64,000 bases of DNA from Christensenella hongkongensis (GCF_000981035.1 NZ_LAYJ01000076.1:1-64000), one strand, 5' to 3'; shown: positions 25,240 to 35,296, numbered from the stretch's first letter. Translations and numbers: made by a program. The notes: generated by a model from the letters alone, not told the origin.

Positions 25240-27846
25240 TTATTGTCCGACAACCTCATTATCCCATGGCAATGGGCAATACCCGCCTTTTTGTTCAAGC
25301 ATTTTTTCGAACGACCGCAGCTCCACAGGCTTCAGGAAATAATACCCCTGCACAATATCGCAACCCATTTTTTTCACAAATTCCAACTGTCCAAGCGTCT
25401 CTACTCCCTCGCATACCACTTTGATATCAAGCCGCTTTGCCATGGAAATTAAAGAGGATATGATAACCTCGCTTTTCCGAGTCTGCTCTATCGTATAATC
25501 GACCAGGCTTTTATCCAGCTTTAAAACATCAAAATCAAGATCAAGCAAAAGATTTGTAGAGGAATAGCCAGCTCCAAAATCATCGATGGAAATTTGATAA
25601 CCATAACTTCGCAGCTTCGTGATAATGTGGCGTGCACGGTCTACCACTTCGTCAAAAAAGATGTTTTCTGTCAGTTCGAATTCAATTAGCGGAGGCTTTA
25701 TGTTGTACGACTGAATCAGGCTGTGGACATTATCTGCAAACGTTTCGTCACGCAAATGTAACCGCGAAACATTGATCGAAACCGGAACAACCGGCAGCCC
25801 TTCCCGTATCCGCTGGTACAGGTAATGGCATACCTTGTCGTATACCTGGAAATCCAGCTCCGTAATACTGCCGTCGCGTTCCATTAACGGTAAAAACTCC
25901 CCGGGATAAATCATCGCGTTATTTTCGGACATCCGTACGAGCGCCTCAGCGCCTACGATCCTCCCGCTTGTTAAGCTGACCTTGGGTTGCAGGCAAAATG
26001 AAAAATCCCTGTTGGCCAGAGCCGTCTTGATTTCCGCGTTGAGCCGCGCCTCCTCGTTCTTCTTGCGCTTGATTGCGCTGTTAAATACGAGGCATTCGGT
26101 ACGGTAACTTGCCTTGGCGATTTTCCGGGCTTCGTTTGCATTGTCGATGGCCTGGTTAAGCCCGTTAAATCCATCTTCAACCTCGCACAGTCCCGCAACT
26201 ATCTCGATCTTGCACTTCGGATGATAGACGCGCTGGTCCTTCAGAAATATCCTAAAGCTTCTCACAAGTTTTTTTGCCAGTTGCTCAAGCGTATCCTTTT
26301 TGTCCATGGAAAACAATAGAATAAAAAAATCCGAAAATATCCTGGTACCTGTATATATGTCTAATTTTTCCCGCAGCAACTCTGCAATTTCAAATAATTC
26401 CCTGTCTCCCTCCGCATATCCGTAATATTCGTTCAGTGCTTTAAAATCCAGGATGTCAAGATACATAATCGCAGTTTTTTTGTCCTGCTGATGCAGGTAT
26501 TCTCCCTCGATGAAATAATTCGCGAGCTCTCCTTCAAAGGATGAATAGACGGGGAATTTTGTGATTGTATCATATTGAATGGCGCTGTGGTTTGGCGTTG
26601 GCGGGATTTTCGACGCAAAAGCTTTATACTGCGCCTTTTTAAAAATATACATTTGCTCGTCCGCCTTGTGCAGGATGTCCTCCGTTGTCAGCGTCGAGTT
26701 GTGCCCGATCGAAATAATGCCATAGCTTACACTCATTGCATACTTTTTTGTTAAGCTCAACCGCAACAGGGCATTTTCTGTCTTTTCCATGTTTTTTTCA
26801 AGGATACCTGCGTCATCTCCTCCAGAAATAATCGCAAACTCATCCCCGCCGATCCTGCAGATAATATCGTCTTCCCCGAAAACCTGCTGCAGCGCACGCA
26901 CCACGAGCCTAATGTATTGATCCCCTTCCAGATGTCCAAAGCAGTCATTGACAAACTTAAGGTGGTCGATATCCAGAAAACAAACGGAAAACTGCTTATG
27001 TCCTTCCAAATTCCGCTCCAGGCTGTCCATACAATAACGCCTGTTGTAGATACCGGTAAGCGAATCCGTGTAGGCGTCCTGCTCAAGTATTTTTATATTC
27101 TGCTGCTGGGTAATATCGTAGATAATGCAGGCATTTGCTTCGGTTCCTTTCCAGAAAACATGAAACATATTCACCTGGTACATTTTCTGGATTTCGCTTT
27201 TGTCATGGACAAGCAGCGAAATATTATGGTGCCTTTTTCCTGCAGATATCGTATTCTGAGACAGGTTTTTACAGACCTCTTCCGAAATCTCCGGATGCTT
27301 CTTGAATTCATCCTTGGCGGTTTGATTTACAAACAATATCTCTCCTGTCTCGGTTCCAATTACAATAACCCATCCCAGGATGTTATTCATAATGGAATAG
27401 AGCAGATCATTGGCTTCCTTTAAAGTATCAATTTTTTTCGCAGCCCTGCTTGTCTCCAGTTTTAAATTGACTTCCCGCTGTTTGAGCTGCTCGACCATAA
27501 TATTAAACGACTCTGAGAACTCGCCCAAAAAATCTACGTGCTGTTCATAATCTCCATGTGCAATTTGCTGTGTCTGCCAGGCAAGGTGCATCAGGTTTGA
27601 GCATAGCGCTTTGAGGGGCCAGCAAAAGCGGTTTGCCCTGTCAGGAGCCTTTTCCGGAAAAATCCCCTGGGAAATAGCCCCTGCATATTGTTCCATTTCC
27701 ATAATATACCGGTTCAGGTAATTAAGGTTATCGCCAAGCTCCCGGAATCCGGATGAAAGCAGCATCGTATTGAGTGGCGGCACGTTATCCTGTTCCAGAA
27801 TGTCACGAATAAAGCGCAACAAAATATTAGCGTCCTGATTGCTCAT
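25240..27846 (-). CDS. PAS-GGDEF-GGDEF*-EAL bifunctional c-di-GMP enzyme
   Basis: 868 residues, apparently cytosolic. An N-terminal helical/HAMP-like region (about 1-150) is followed by PAS (about 150-255), GGDEF 1 with an intact RIGGDEFAII (about 260-415), GGDEF 2 with a broken site RIFSDFFILL (about 440-590), and an EAL domain (about 605-850). The EAL domain has GAEALVRM, FELTEN, IDDFGAGYSS, KLDKSL and CEGVET intact. Both cyclase and phosphodiesterase activities are possible, with the second GGDEF likely regulatory. GGAG precedes the ATG. Confidence 0.93.
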   Translation of the reverse strand: MSNQDANILLRFIRDILEQDNVPPLNTMLLSSGFRELGDNLNYLNRYIMEMEQYAGAISQGIFPEKAPDRANRFCWPLKALCSNLMHLAWQTQQIAHGDYEQHVDFLGEFSESFNIMVEQLKQREVNLKLETSRAAKKIDTLKEANDLLYSIMNNILGWVIVIGTETGEILFVNQTAKDEFKKHPEISEEVCKNLSQNTISAGKRHHNISLLVHDKSEIQKMYQVNMFHVFWKGTEANACIIYDITQQQNIKILEQDAYTDSLTGIYNRRYCMDSLERNLEGHKQFSVCFLDIDHLKFVNDCFGHLEGDQYIRLVVRALQQVFGEDDIICRIGGDEFAIISGGDDAGILEKNMEKTENALLRLSLTKKYAMSVSYGIISIGHNSTLTTEDILHKADEQMYIFKKAQYKAFASKIPPTPNHSAIQYDTITKFPVYSSFEGELANYFIEGEYLHQQDKKTAIMYLDILDFKALNEYYGYAEGDRELFEIAELLREKLDIYTGTRIFSDFFILLFSMDKKDTLEQLAKKLVRSFRIFLKDQRVYHPKCKIEIVAGLCEVEDGFNGLNQAIDNANEARKIAKASYRTECLVFNSAIKRKKNEEARLNAEIKTALANRDFSFCLQPKVSLTSGRIVGAEALVRMSENNAMIYPGEFLPLMERDGSITELDFQVYDKVCHYLYQRIREGLPVVPVSINVSRLHLRDETFADNVHSLIQSYNIKPPLIEFELTENIFFDEVVDRARHIITKLRSYGYQISIDDFGAGYSSTNLLLDLDFDVLKLDKSLVDYTIEQTRKSEVIISSLISMAKRLDIKVVCEGVETLGQLEFVKKMGCDIVQGYYFLKPVELRSFEKMLEQKGGYCPLPWDNEVVGQ

Positions 27847-27882
27847 ACCAATTTACTCCAAGGTGATTGTAATAGTTGAAAT

Positions 27883-28398
27883 TTACTTAGCTGCCACTCG
27901 TGCGTCAAACCGGCACACACGATCTCCCATTGCCCAGCAATCAATTTCCGTTACGATGTAATCTTTCTTTGTATATTCCGCAAGAATCCCCGCGATAAAT
28001 CCTTCGTCATAATTGCATACGGTTTCTCCTGTAACAGGCAAACCCGAGCAATCAAGGTCCTCGCTTACGGTCAGGATTGCATTTCCTGTTTCCGTATCAA
28101 ATTTTTCAATCCGCAGGATTCCTATTTTGGTCTGGGCAAGCACGCTTTGTAACTGGGCGATAAACGGATTCAGCTCCAGTGTCAGGTCCAGATTATTTGT
28201 TGCAAATTCATGTCCTGCCTGCTCGCCTGCCGTACGGAACAGGTCAATCATCTCTTCTTTTCCATAGCGCCTGCTTAAAACGTCGCGCATTGTGTATTGG
28301 AACAGGCGGTAAACCATCACCGGCATCTCTTCCCCCAGATTGATGCGCCCCTTTGAAACGTCCCCCAGTTGATTCCATTTAAACTCTGAATGCTCCAT
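27883..28398 (-). CDS. V4R-domain protein
   Basis: 171 residues. The C-terminal half carries the 4-vinyl-reductase (V4R) fold signature: DLDCSGLPVTGETVCNYDEG and DCWAMGDRVCRFDARV, with conserved Cys residues at the usual spots. V4R domains bind small hydrophobic ligands or metals and often serve as sensor inputs. It is the first gene of the leftward run that continues with the PAS-GGDEF-EAL gene 36 bp downstream, so it may tune that enzyme. AAGGGGGATAAAAA precedes the ATG. Confidence 0.82.
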   Translation of the reverse strand: MEHSEFKWNQLGDVSKGRINLGEEMPVMVYRLFQYTMRDVLSRRYGKEEMIDLFRTAGEQAGHEFATNNLDLTLELNPFIAQLQSVLAQTKIGILRIEKFDTETGNAILTVSEDLDCSGLPVTGETVCNYDEGFIAGILAEYTKKDYIVTEIDCWAMGDRVCRFDARVAAK

Positions 28399-28527
28399 TT
28401 TTTATCCCCCTTAATCATTTTCTAAAACAAATCAATATTAATATCGGCATTTTTAATGAAAACTTTAGCATATTCTGCCAAATCGTATTAATATAGGAAG
28501 GAAATTATTTTAGGTGCGGAGGACTAT

Positions 28528-29916
28528 TTACTTATGATCCGGTTGTTGCAATGCTTTTTTACGTTTGATGACCTGGTATACGATCAGAAGAACGGCAAAC
28601 CATGCAGCGCCAAGCAATGTGCTGAACCTGGTGGATGGATTCACAAACAGTAATACCGCAACCGCTGCAAAAAAGATCAAAAGCAATATGTTCGACACCG
28701 GATAAAACGGCATTTTCAACGTGCTTTTTGCATCCGGCTGCATTTTCTTGAATTTAAGGTGCGATAGCACAATGGCGCTCCACACAAACAGGAAACAGAC
28801 CGTCGTAATGCTCGCAATGATCTCAAACAATTTGGACGCGTCCGGCACCAGAAAGTTCGCGAGCAGGCCAATCAGGAATATCCCGCAGGAAAAGAGGAGG
28901 CTGTGCGTTGGTATTCCTTTTTTGGACACATGATTGAAAAATTTCGGCAGCAAGTGGTTTCGCGCGCCAGTATACAAAATCCTGCTGGTGCTGTACAGCG
29001 CGGTATTTGACGACGAAAGCGATGCAATCAGCACGGTGAAATTAATAATGCCTGCTGCCGCCGGAATTCCAACAAGGTTAAACGCAGAGACAAACGGGCT
29101 TTGGCTTTGGCTGATTTCGTTCCACGGCACTAAGATCAAAATAATGGCAATCGCGCCAAAATAGAACAGCAATAAACGGGCCGGCAGAGCGTTGATCGCC
29201 TTTTTCAGGTTCCTGCCCTCATCCTTGGTTTCACCTGCTGTAAGGCCGATCATTTCAATTCCGGCAAAACCAAACAATACCATTTGGAAGGACATAAGAA
29301 AGCCCTTTATGCCATTGGGGAAAAAGCCTCCATAATCTATTAGGTTTGCAACGCTTACGGTTACCTGCCCGTGCGTCTGGCTTTCATAAGTGGGATGACG
29401 GAATGCAAGTACGATTCCAAAAGCGATAAAAAGGACAATAACCAATATCTTGATGATGGAAAAACCCGATTCCAGATTCCCAAACGTCTTTACGATTGAA
29501 AGGTTGATTACGATCAGAAAACCAAGGGCTATCAAGCCCGAGACCAGCGAAGGTATTTCAGGAAACCAATACCTGATATAGATTCCGATCGCCGTAAATT
29601 CCGCCAGTGCTGCCGTTACCCAGCAAAGCCAGTATGTTAGCGTAACAAGAAATTCCCAGCGCTGTCCAAGAAAGGCTCCCACAAAATCTCCGATCGACCG
29701 GAACGTCTCGTCGGAAAGCAATATTTCACCCATGGCCCGCATAAATAAAAATACCACAACGCCAGAAATGATATACGCGATCAATATAGACGGCCCCGCC
29801 AGCTTGATTGCCGTCGAAGATCCCAGGAACAGCCCGGTTCCAATCGATCCTCCCAGCGCAATGAGCTGCAGGTTAAAGTTTGATAACGACCTTGTGAGTC
29901 CTTTCTGTTCTTTCAT
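28528..29916 (-). CDS. Amino acid permease (AAT family, APC superfamily)
   Basis: 462 residues with about 12 hydrophobic spans. The N-terminus (RSLSNFNLQLIALGGSIGTGLFLGS) is the AAT-family signature of proton-coupled permeases such as CycA and AroP, with GxG substrate-binding turns. I chose ATG 29916 with AAGGG upstream; the frame also opens at 29970, but that start lies inside the terminator of the upstream antiporter gene. Substrate is not determined. Its position downstream of a tyrosine decarboxylase/antiporter pair suggests amino-acid supply. Confidence 0.9.
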   Translation of the reverse strand: MKEQKGLTRSLSNFNLQLIALGGSIGTGLFLGSSTAIKLAGPSILIAYIISGVVVFLFMRAMGEILLSDETFRSIGDFVGAFLGQRWEFLVTLTYWLCWVTAALAEFTAIGIYIRYWFPEIPSLVSGLIALGFLIVINLSIVKTFGNLESGFSIIKILVIVLFIAFGIVLAFRHPTYESQTHGQVTVSVANLIDYGGFFPNGIKGFLMSFQMVLFGFAGIEMIGLTAGETKDEGRNLKKAINALPARLLLFYFGAIAIILILVPWNEISQSQSPFVSAFNLVGIPAAAGIINFTVLIASLSSSNTALYSTSRILYTGARNHLLPKFFNHVSKKGIPTHSLLFSCGIFLIGLLANFLVPDASKLFEIIASITTVCFLFVWSAIVLSHLKFKKMQPDAKSTLKMPFYPVSNILLLIFFAAVAVLLFVNPSTRFSTLLGAAWFAVLLIVYQVIKRKKALQQPDHK

Positions 29917-29940
29917 ACTCCCATTCCCTTTCCTGAAATG

Positions 29941-29989
29941 AAAATGGAAGCCTTTCCCCTGATTACGCATTCCAGAGGAAAGGCTTTCC
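29941..29989 (-). terminator. Terminator after the antiporter gene
   Basis: Arms GGAAAGCCTTTCC and GGAAAGGCTTCC in the leftward transcript are followed by ATTTTCATTTC. It lies just downstream of the antiporter stop at 30010 and separates it from the permease gene. Confidence 0.7.
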
Positions 29990-30009
29990 CGTTCCGATTA
30001 ATGATACTG

Positions 30010-31536
30010 TTATTTACCAGTTGCTTTTGCCGTCTTCTGCGCTGCTGCAAGCTGGTCTGCATGCGCTTCCTTCGGAATATTATGCGGTTCATTTTCCATC
30101 AGCTTCTGAACCTGCGCCGCCCAGTCCGGATTGCTCTTTTTATTGATGATCAACGGAATGATCAGGAACGCAAACGCTACCACCAGCGTAAAGATAGCGC
30201 TCATCGGCGAACTGTAATAGACCGAGAAGAAACACGCAACGCAGATAACAGCGATGAGTATTACGACAATCGTCCACAACAGCCCATTTCCCTTCTTACC
30301 AACCCTGAACGGACGCTCAAGCTGGGAATGCGTTTTTCTCAGCTTCAAAATACCGACTGCCATGATGATATACACAAAGCAATAAATGATTGTCGTTGCA
30401 TTTACAAGCGTCAGGAACGCGCTGTTTGCGCCGGGTATCAGAAGATATACGAGTGAGAAAATCGAAATGACCGCGGCCTGCGTAACCAGTACCGCTTTGG
30501 AAACGTCCAGCTTATTGGTTTTCCAAAAATTGAATTTGGGCGGGTATTGTCCCCTGCGTGCGCTCTGCGTGATCGTCTTTGACGGGCCTGTGATCCACGC
30601 GGACAGCTGCACCATAACGCCTACAAACACAAGGATGCCAAAAATATTTCCAATTACCGTTGGAATGCCAAGTATCTGGCAGAACATCACAATCGGCTGC
30701 GCTATATTATTGAGGTCAAGCTTTCCGGCAGGTACGACATTTGCAACGATGAATGCGCTCAGCGTATTGACGATCAGCATGATCGCCAGTGCTGCAAATA
30801 TTCCTGCAGTATACTGCTTTACAGGTTTTTCCAGACGCTTGATGTATACCGAGGACATTTCAATCCCCACAAAGATGAATATAATCGGCGCAAAGTACTG
30901 CATGGTGTTAAATGATTTCCCCGTGGGTAATAGTGCCTGCGCGTCAAAAGCCCCAAGCGTGCTTTTGGGATCGATCCCCGTTTTGACCGTCGCGGCAATG
31001 CCAAGGGCGAATATCATAATGATAGGGATATACAGCATAAACCATATGCCCCATTTGCCGCCGATCTTTGCCATGTCAAACTTCATGTTCAGAAGCGTAA
31101 CACCCCAGTACACAACCAGTATTACGACCAAAATAACGACATTGTTTTCGCCAAGGGATTCCTGGCCGATTCCCACGCCAAGCATCGGCGCAAGAACCGA
31201 ACCAACCATAACCATGCCGGGGAACATCTGTACCCATAACAACCACGAGGTCACAAAACCCCACTTTTTACCGAGCGCGTTTGACGTCCAAAGCTCAGGG
31301 CCGCCTGCATCGGAGGGGTACATTCCCGCATATTCGCCCGAAATGAGTGCAATGGGTAATCCAAACAATACTACCGCGACGATTATGTAGAAAAACATTG
31401 TCCAGCCTGTTGCCGCTACGTCCGGAATATTCCGGACGCTGGCAACAAGGGCGCAAGTCATGCCGATAAAGGTAAACGTACTGACCTTCGAGAGGGAAGT
31501 CCCCTTTGAAATTGTCATAGGCTTTGTCTTATTCAT
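30010..31536 (-). CDS. Amino acid/amine antiporter, probably tyrosine/tyramine (TyrP-like)
   Basis: 508 residues, about 12 spans, APC superfamily, glutamate:GABA-antiporter branch (GadC/YjeM-like). The N-terminus reads FTFIGMTCALVASVRNIPDVAATG, with the GEYAGMYPSDAGGPELW motif. The C-terminus is a long hydrophilic tail. It is 34 bp downstream of the tyrosine decarboxylase gene, the same order as enterococcal tdcA-tyrP. Exchange of tyrosine for tyramine is the likely function, inferred from context. Confidence 0.85.
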   Translation of the reverse strand: MNKTKPMTISKGTSLSKVSTFTFIGMTCALVASVRNIPDVAATGWTMFFYIIVAVVLFGLPIALISGEYAGMYPSDAGGPELWTSNALGKKWGFVTSWLLWVQMFPGMVMVGSVLAPMLGVGIGQESLGENNVVILVVILVVYWGVTLLNMKFDMAKIGGKWGIWFMLYIPIIMIFALGIAATVKTGIDPKSTLGAFDAQALLPTGKSFNTMQYFAPIIFIFVGIEMSSVYIKRLEKPVKQYTAGIFAALAIMLIVNTLSAFIVANVVPAGKLDLNNIAQPIVMFCQILGIPTVIGNIFGILVFVGVMVQLSAWITGPSKTITQSARRGQYPPKFNFWKTNKLDVSKAVLVTQAAVISIFSLVYLLIPGANSAFLTLVNATTIIYCFVYIIMAVGILKLRKTHSQLERPFRVGKKGNGLLWTIVVILIAVICVACFFSVYYSSPMSAIFTLVVAFAFLIIPLIINKKSNPDWAAQVQKLMENEPHNIPKEAHADQLAAAQKTAKATGK

Positions 31537-31570
31537 AAGATTCACTTCTTTCTCTTCGCATTACTGCGGA

Positions 31571-33421
31571 TTATTTGCTTTCGCTGTCAAGGATTTCCGT
31601 CAGCTTTTTCTGCATGGCCTGCGTGATCCCTTTTGTATAAAAATCAAAGAGCTTATCGCTGTTCATATACGGAGTCATAATGGCAGCACGCATCAGCGTC
31701 ACCTGCTTCTCCTTTTCCCATTCCGATTCAGGAAGTCCCATTTTCTCTACGAATGGGAGCGGGCTATCGCCATAATCAGACTGGTTGAAGGTGGTATGCG
31801 AGGAGATAAACCGGTTGGCATATACGCTTCCATCCAGATAAGAGGAGTAATCGTACATCTTTTCATTGAGGGCGTTGATCTCCTTCAAATCCGTACTGCC
31901 CTTTTCCTTAAATACCCAGTCCACCATGTTGAAATCCGGATGGTTAAGCGGATAGACCTCGATGGTTTTTCCATTGATGTCAAAGGTCAGGTTCCCAAGA
32001 TAATCCCGGAAGCGCTGCGCCGCCTCGATCGAAGAGGCGATCAGCTGCCCGTAGCCTTCTATATTAAGCGGCAATACCTGATGCGCCGCCCATACCGCAG
32101 CCGCCGTGGCCCCCGCCTTGGAACCTTCCAGGATGTATGCGCCCAGAAGGTCGGGAGCCGTCGTCGTGGATTTCTCAAATACATAGGATGCAAAATATGA
32201 AATAATATTACGCATATCCTTATGCTTGATCGCAATTCCGCCCGCTGCGTATGGAACATATCCCATTTTGTGCGGATCGACCGTCACGCTCTCAGCATAC
32301 TGGATTGCTTCAAAGCCCTTATAAACGTCCTCCTGCAGCTTGACCGGATAATGGAACGCGCCATATTCCTTGTGCATTGCCGCAAGGTCGTCGTATTTTA
32401 CAAATTCGCCGTCTTTATCCATGTAAAGCGCGCGCGCATATCCGCCGTAAGCCGCGTCCACATGCAAATAGAAGTAAATTCCCTCTTTTTTGAGTTCTTC
32501 ACGCAGCGCGACAATTTTATCTACCTCGTCCACCGCACCTTCTTCCGTCGTCCCTACAACCGCTACGACTCCAAGAATCGGTATCTGCTGTTTCGCCAGA
32601 TCGCGAATGGCTTCTTCCAGCTTATCAACGTCCATTCTGTAATTGCTGCGTACGGGAATTGAAACCATCTGGTCTAACCCTACGCCGGAAATATCGAGGG
32701 CTTTCTCCCACGAATAATGCTTGGTTTGGGGAACGATCCACTTGCCAAGCTGATTGATAAACTTTCCACTGCGCGAGGAAGCCGCCTTAACCGCGTCGAT
32801 CTCGTCTGAAGACAGCTTTGCAACAGCATCCAATATTTCCTCAACGCTCATGTTAAGGAGCTTCCAGTCAGATTTCCCCGCAACCTTATCCGGATAAACT
32901 TCCTTCATTGCCAGCGGTATCGATTTAAAACAGCGTGCATACCATAACCCTTCCAGATTTGCGATAGAACCATCCGCAGCGATGTGTCCCCAGCCGTCCT
33001 TGAAGCTGAACAGCTTTGCAAAATCCGTTCCGACTTCCGCTTCCATCTGCGATGTAGCCATGGAAGACTCAAGGGCAACGTTATTCGGATTCCAAAGCAC
33101 TGCGTAATTATATGCAAGAAGCGCGGGCATCAGCGTTTCTGAATTCATCTGGCCCCAGTAGCGCCCTGCACTCTGCCATGGGATAGAACCCGAGCGCATG
33201 CGCTGGCTCAGGTCGTCCAGTACGTCGAGCACGTGGTCCTTGGTCGCAATAAAGTCCGGCTGCTCTTTGTCTTCTTCCGAAATCGCTGCCATGTCGGACG
33301 GAATATAGTCCTCGCGCCAACCCATATGCTCGTTTACAAGCCTGCTCATTTGGTTCTCATAAAAGTCCCTGTTCTCTGCCTTATCTCCTACAAACAAGGC
33401 CTTTAAATTTAAGTTTTTCAA
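31571..33421 (-). CDS. tdc: Tyrosine decarboxylase (PLP-dependent)
   Basis: 616 residues, the length of Enterococcus/Lactobacillus TyrDC, and collinear with it from the N-terminus ([46 protein letters not shown]). The PLP lysine is K385 in [16 protein letters not shown], and the PLP-ring Asp is in [12 protein letters not shown] (about 322). It decarboxylates L-tyrosine to tyramine, consuming a proton. Start codon is TTG (33421-33419) behind AAAGGAGAAGGGAT. With the antiporter it forms an acid-resistance/energy module. Confidence 0.93.
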   Translation of the reverse strand: MKNLNLKALFVGDKAENRDFYENQMSRLVNEHMGWREDYIPSDMAAISEEDKEQPDFIATKDHVLDVLDDLSQRMRSGSIPWQSAGRYWGQMNSETLMPALLAYNYAVLWNPNNVALESSMATSQMEAEVGTDFAKLFSFKDGWGHIAADGSIANLEGLWYARCFKSIPLAMKEVYPDKVAGKSDWKLLNMSVEEILDAVAKLSSDEIDAVKAASSRSGKFINQLGKWIVPQTKHYSWEKALDISGVGLDQMVSIPVRSNYRMDVDKLEEAIRDLAKQQIPILGVVAVVGTTEEGAVDEVDKIVALREELKKEGIYFYLHVDAAYGGYARALYMDKDGEFVKYDDLAAMHKEYGAFHYPVKLQEDVYKGFEAIQYAESVTVDPHKMGYVPYAAGGIAIKHKDMRNIISYFASYVFEKSTTTAPDLLGAYILEGSKAGATAAAVWAAHQVLPLNIEGYGQLIASSIEAAQRFRDYLGNLTFDINGKTIEVYPLNHPDFNMVDWVFKEKGSTDLKEINALNEKMYDYSSYLDGSVYANRFISSHTTFNQSDYGDSPLPFVEKMGLPESEWEKEKQVTLMRAAIMTPYMNSDKLFDFYTKGITQAMQKKLTEILDSESK

Positions 33422-33545
33422 ATCCCTTCTCCTTTCGAGTTCTGAATCAAATTTGTATTTTAGTTTGGTCTCTAAATCTTTTTATTCTTACACTTTCTGT
33501 TGCTCCCTAAACATGACCAATGCCCTAAAAATACTTTTATAAAAC

Positions 33546-33572
33546 AAAAAAAGCCTTCACCGCGGCTTTTTT
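33546..33572. terminator. Bidirectional hairpin with T-runs upstream of tdc
   Basis: AAAAAAAGCC and GGCTTTTTT flank an 8-base loop. It is the second of two tandem terminators isolating the sugar operon from tdc. It might alternatively act as an attenuator in a tdc leader. The rest of 33422-33750 shows no gene and no T-box motif. Confidence 0.6.
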
Positions 33573-33697
33573 AAACCATTCATTAAAATTTGCCTGTTCG
33601 TTGTACCAAAAACCTTATCCTGACTGTTTGTAGTGTGCCTCATCATTCCGGTTTTTTGCAGCTTTTCAAAATAATTTTTCTATCCCGCTTTTGCTGC

Positions 33698-33728
33698 AAA
33701 AAAGCCTGTTCCCCAGATAGGAACAGGC
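33698..33728 (-). terminator. Terminator of the glycyl-radical operon
   Basis: In the leftward transcript GCCTGTTCC and GGAACAGGC form a GC-rich stem followed by TTTTTT. It lies 22 bp after the stop codon of the epimerase gene, the last gene of the operon. Confidence 0.8.
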
Positions 33729-33750
33729 CTTCATTTTTCGTTCATTCAAT

Positions 33751-34638
33751 TCAGACCACAAACGCAGAATCCTCCTGCGTTTGGGCAACATACGCCCTTT
33801 GCGCGTTCTCCATCCGTTCGCGCAAAAAGCGGTTTGACAACTCCACATACGGAAGAAACGCACATTTTTCATCTCCCCACATTTCCGCAACCAGCAGCCC
33901 GCTGAACCGATGCTTTAACAGGGAAGCATAAACGCCCTCGAAGTCCACGATTCCTTCCCCATAATTTACCCTTCGCACCTCGCCTTTTTTAGCGTCCTTC
34001 AAATGGATTGCCACGACATGTCCGTCCATATCGCCAAGCTTGTTGCAAAAGTCATAACCAGCCGCGGCAATATTGCCCACATCCGCATAAATCTGTACAT
34101 AAGGCGAATTGATATCCTCCACCAGTTCCAGTGTCTTCTCCAGTGAATCCGCAAAGCTCGTATCCATTGTTTCAAGCGCAAGCATCACCGCGCGGCTTTG
34201 TGCATAGTCTGCACATTCCCTGAGGTTTTCCAGAAACAGTCTTCTGGTTTTTTGATTGCTCACCCCTTCATAAGTATCGTATGTGGAAAGCTGTATCAGC
34301 CTCACGCCTGTTTTGCAGGCAAAATCCACAGACTTTTTTACGATGTCCACCCCCGCTGCGCGCACATGCCCGCACAGGTCGCCAAGCGGATACGCACGCA
34401 GCGCGCTCACCGCCATAGAAAGGACTGGAAACCCTGTTTCATCAATCGCGCGCCTCAGTTCAAGCGCCGTTTCGTCGTCCGGTTCGAGCCGCACAAGGCG
34501 CTGCGGCGTGGGATCGATGCTGAGCTCCATAAAATCGTATCCCGCATCCCGTGCGACGGCAAACTTTTCCTTCCACGGTAAAATCATTGGAATCGCTTTT
34601 TCGTAAACGCCCAGCTGCAAACTCGATAATTCTCTCAT
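33751..34638 (-). CDS. L-xylulose-5-phosphate 3-epimerase family (UlaE/SgbU-like)
   Basis: 295 residues of the AP-endonuclease-2-like TIM-barrel isomerases, clearly closest to UlaE/SgbU: LQLGVYEKAIPMILPWKEKF, DFMELSIDPTPQRLVRL, ALETMDTSF and YADVGNIAAAGYD, then HLKDAKKGEVRRVNYGEG. The metal-binding Glu, Asp, His and Glu of the family are present. UlaE converts L-xylulose-5-P to L-ribulose-5-P. The start at 34638 lies 10 bp after the aldolase stop, with AAAGGGG upstream. In this operon the true substrate may be a related ketose phosphate. Confidence 0.87.
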   Translation of the reverse strand: MRELSSLQLGVYEKAIPMILPWKEKFAVARDAGYDFMELSIDPTPQRLVRLEPDDETALELRRAIDETGFPVLSMAVSALRAYPLGDLCGHVRAAGVDIVKKSVDFACKTGVRLIQLSTYDTYEGVSNQKTRRLFLENLRECADYAQSRAVMLALETMDTSFADSLEKTLELVEDINSPYVQIYADVGNIAAAGYDFCNKLGDMDGHVVAIHLKDAKKGEVRRVNYGEGIVDFEGVYASLLKHRFSGLLVAEMWGDEKCAFLPYVELSNRFLRERMENAQRAYVAQTQEDSAFVV

Positions 34639-34648
34639 GTGCGCCCCT

Positions 34649-35296
34649 TTACTTCCCTTTTTGCCCGCATTTCCTGAAGGCCTCGACCGCTTCATTTATC
34701 TGTGCTTCATCCAGTACCGGAACCTCGCCGCCCGCGTTTTTCGCAAGCAGGTAAACCTTTGCCGCCTCTTCCATATATACCGCGGCATACAGCGCTTCCT
34801 TCAGCGTCCCGCCAACGGTTAGTACGCCGTGGTGCTTTAGGATCACCGCTCGTTTTCCATTGAGGTTTTCCACCGCTGCAATTCCCATTTCAAGGCTCGC
34901 CGCCGAGCTGTAGGGCGCAACCGCCACCGCGCCAAGCGTCGCATTGGCAAGCGTTGTTACGCAAACCGGCAGCTCGTCTGCAACAAGTCCCACTGCCGTT
35001 GCATACGGCTGGTGGGTATGGATGATTGCATTTACTTCCGGCATATTGTCGTACACATACTTCAGGGCAATGAAATCGACTGACGGTTTCATCATCCCTT
35101 CTATGATTTCACCGCCTTTATCCATCACCAGAATGTCGTCCGGCTCCATTGTCTCATAATACGTTCCGGACGGGGTAACCAGAATATCGCCGTTTGGCAT
35201 CCGTATGGATACGTTCCCTCCCGCCAGCATAATCAGTCCGCTTTCTTTGATTTCAAGGGCTGCTTTGATTACTTCTCTTTTTTCTTCCGTATACAT
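34649..35296 (-). CDS. Class II aldolase / L-ribulose-5-P 4-epimerase family protein
   Basis: 215 residues, equal in length to L-fuculose-1-phosphate aldolase FucA. Zn ligands are visible: HTH near residue 93 (IIHTHQPYATAVG) and a His in KHHGVLTVG near 154. The position of the FucA catalytic Glu73 holds an Asp here (KPSVDFIALKY), as in the AraD-type 4-epimerases. The family alone therefore leaves aldol cleavage and C4 epimerisation both open. AAGGAAGGAAACGAT precedes the ATG. It lies between the kinase and the 3-epimerase genes. Confidence 0.85.
   Translation of the reverse strand: MYTEEKREVIKAALEIKESGLIMLAGGNVSIRMPNGDILVTPSGTYYETMEPDDILVMDKGGEIIEGMMKPSVDFIALKYVYDNMPEVNAIIHTHQPYATAVGLVADELPVCVTTLANATLGAVAVAPYSSAASLEMGIAAVENLNGKRAVILKHHGVLTVGGTLKEALYAAVYMEEAAKVYLLAKNAGGEVPVLDEAQINEAVEAFRKCGQKGK

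Noticed and set aside
33422-33750. T-box riboswitch controlling tyrosine decarboxylase
   Set aside because: No GGTGGNACCGCG-type T-box sequence is present; only terminator hairpins are seen.
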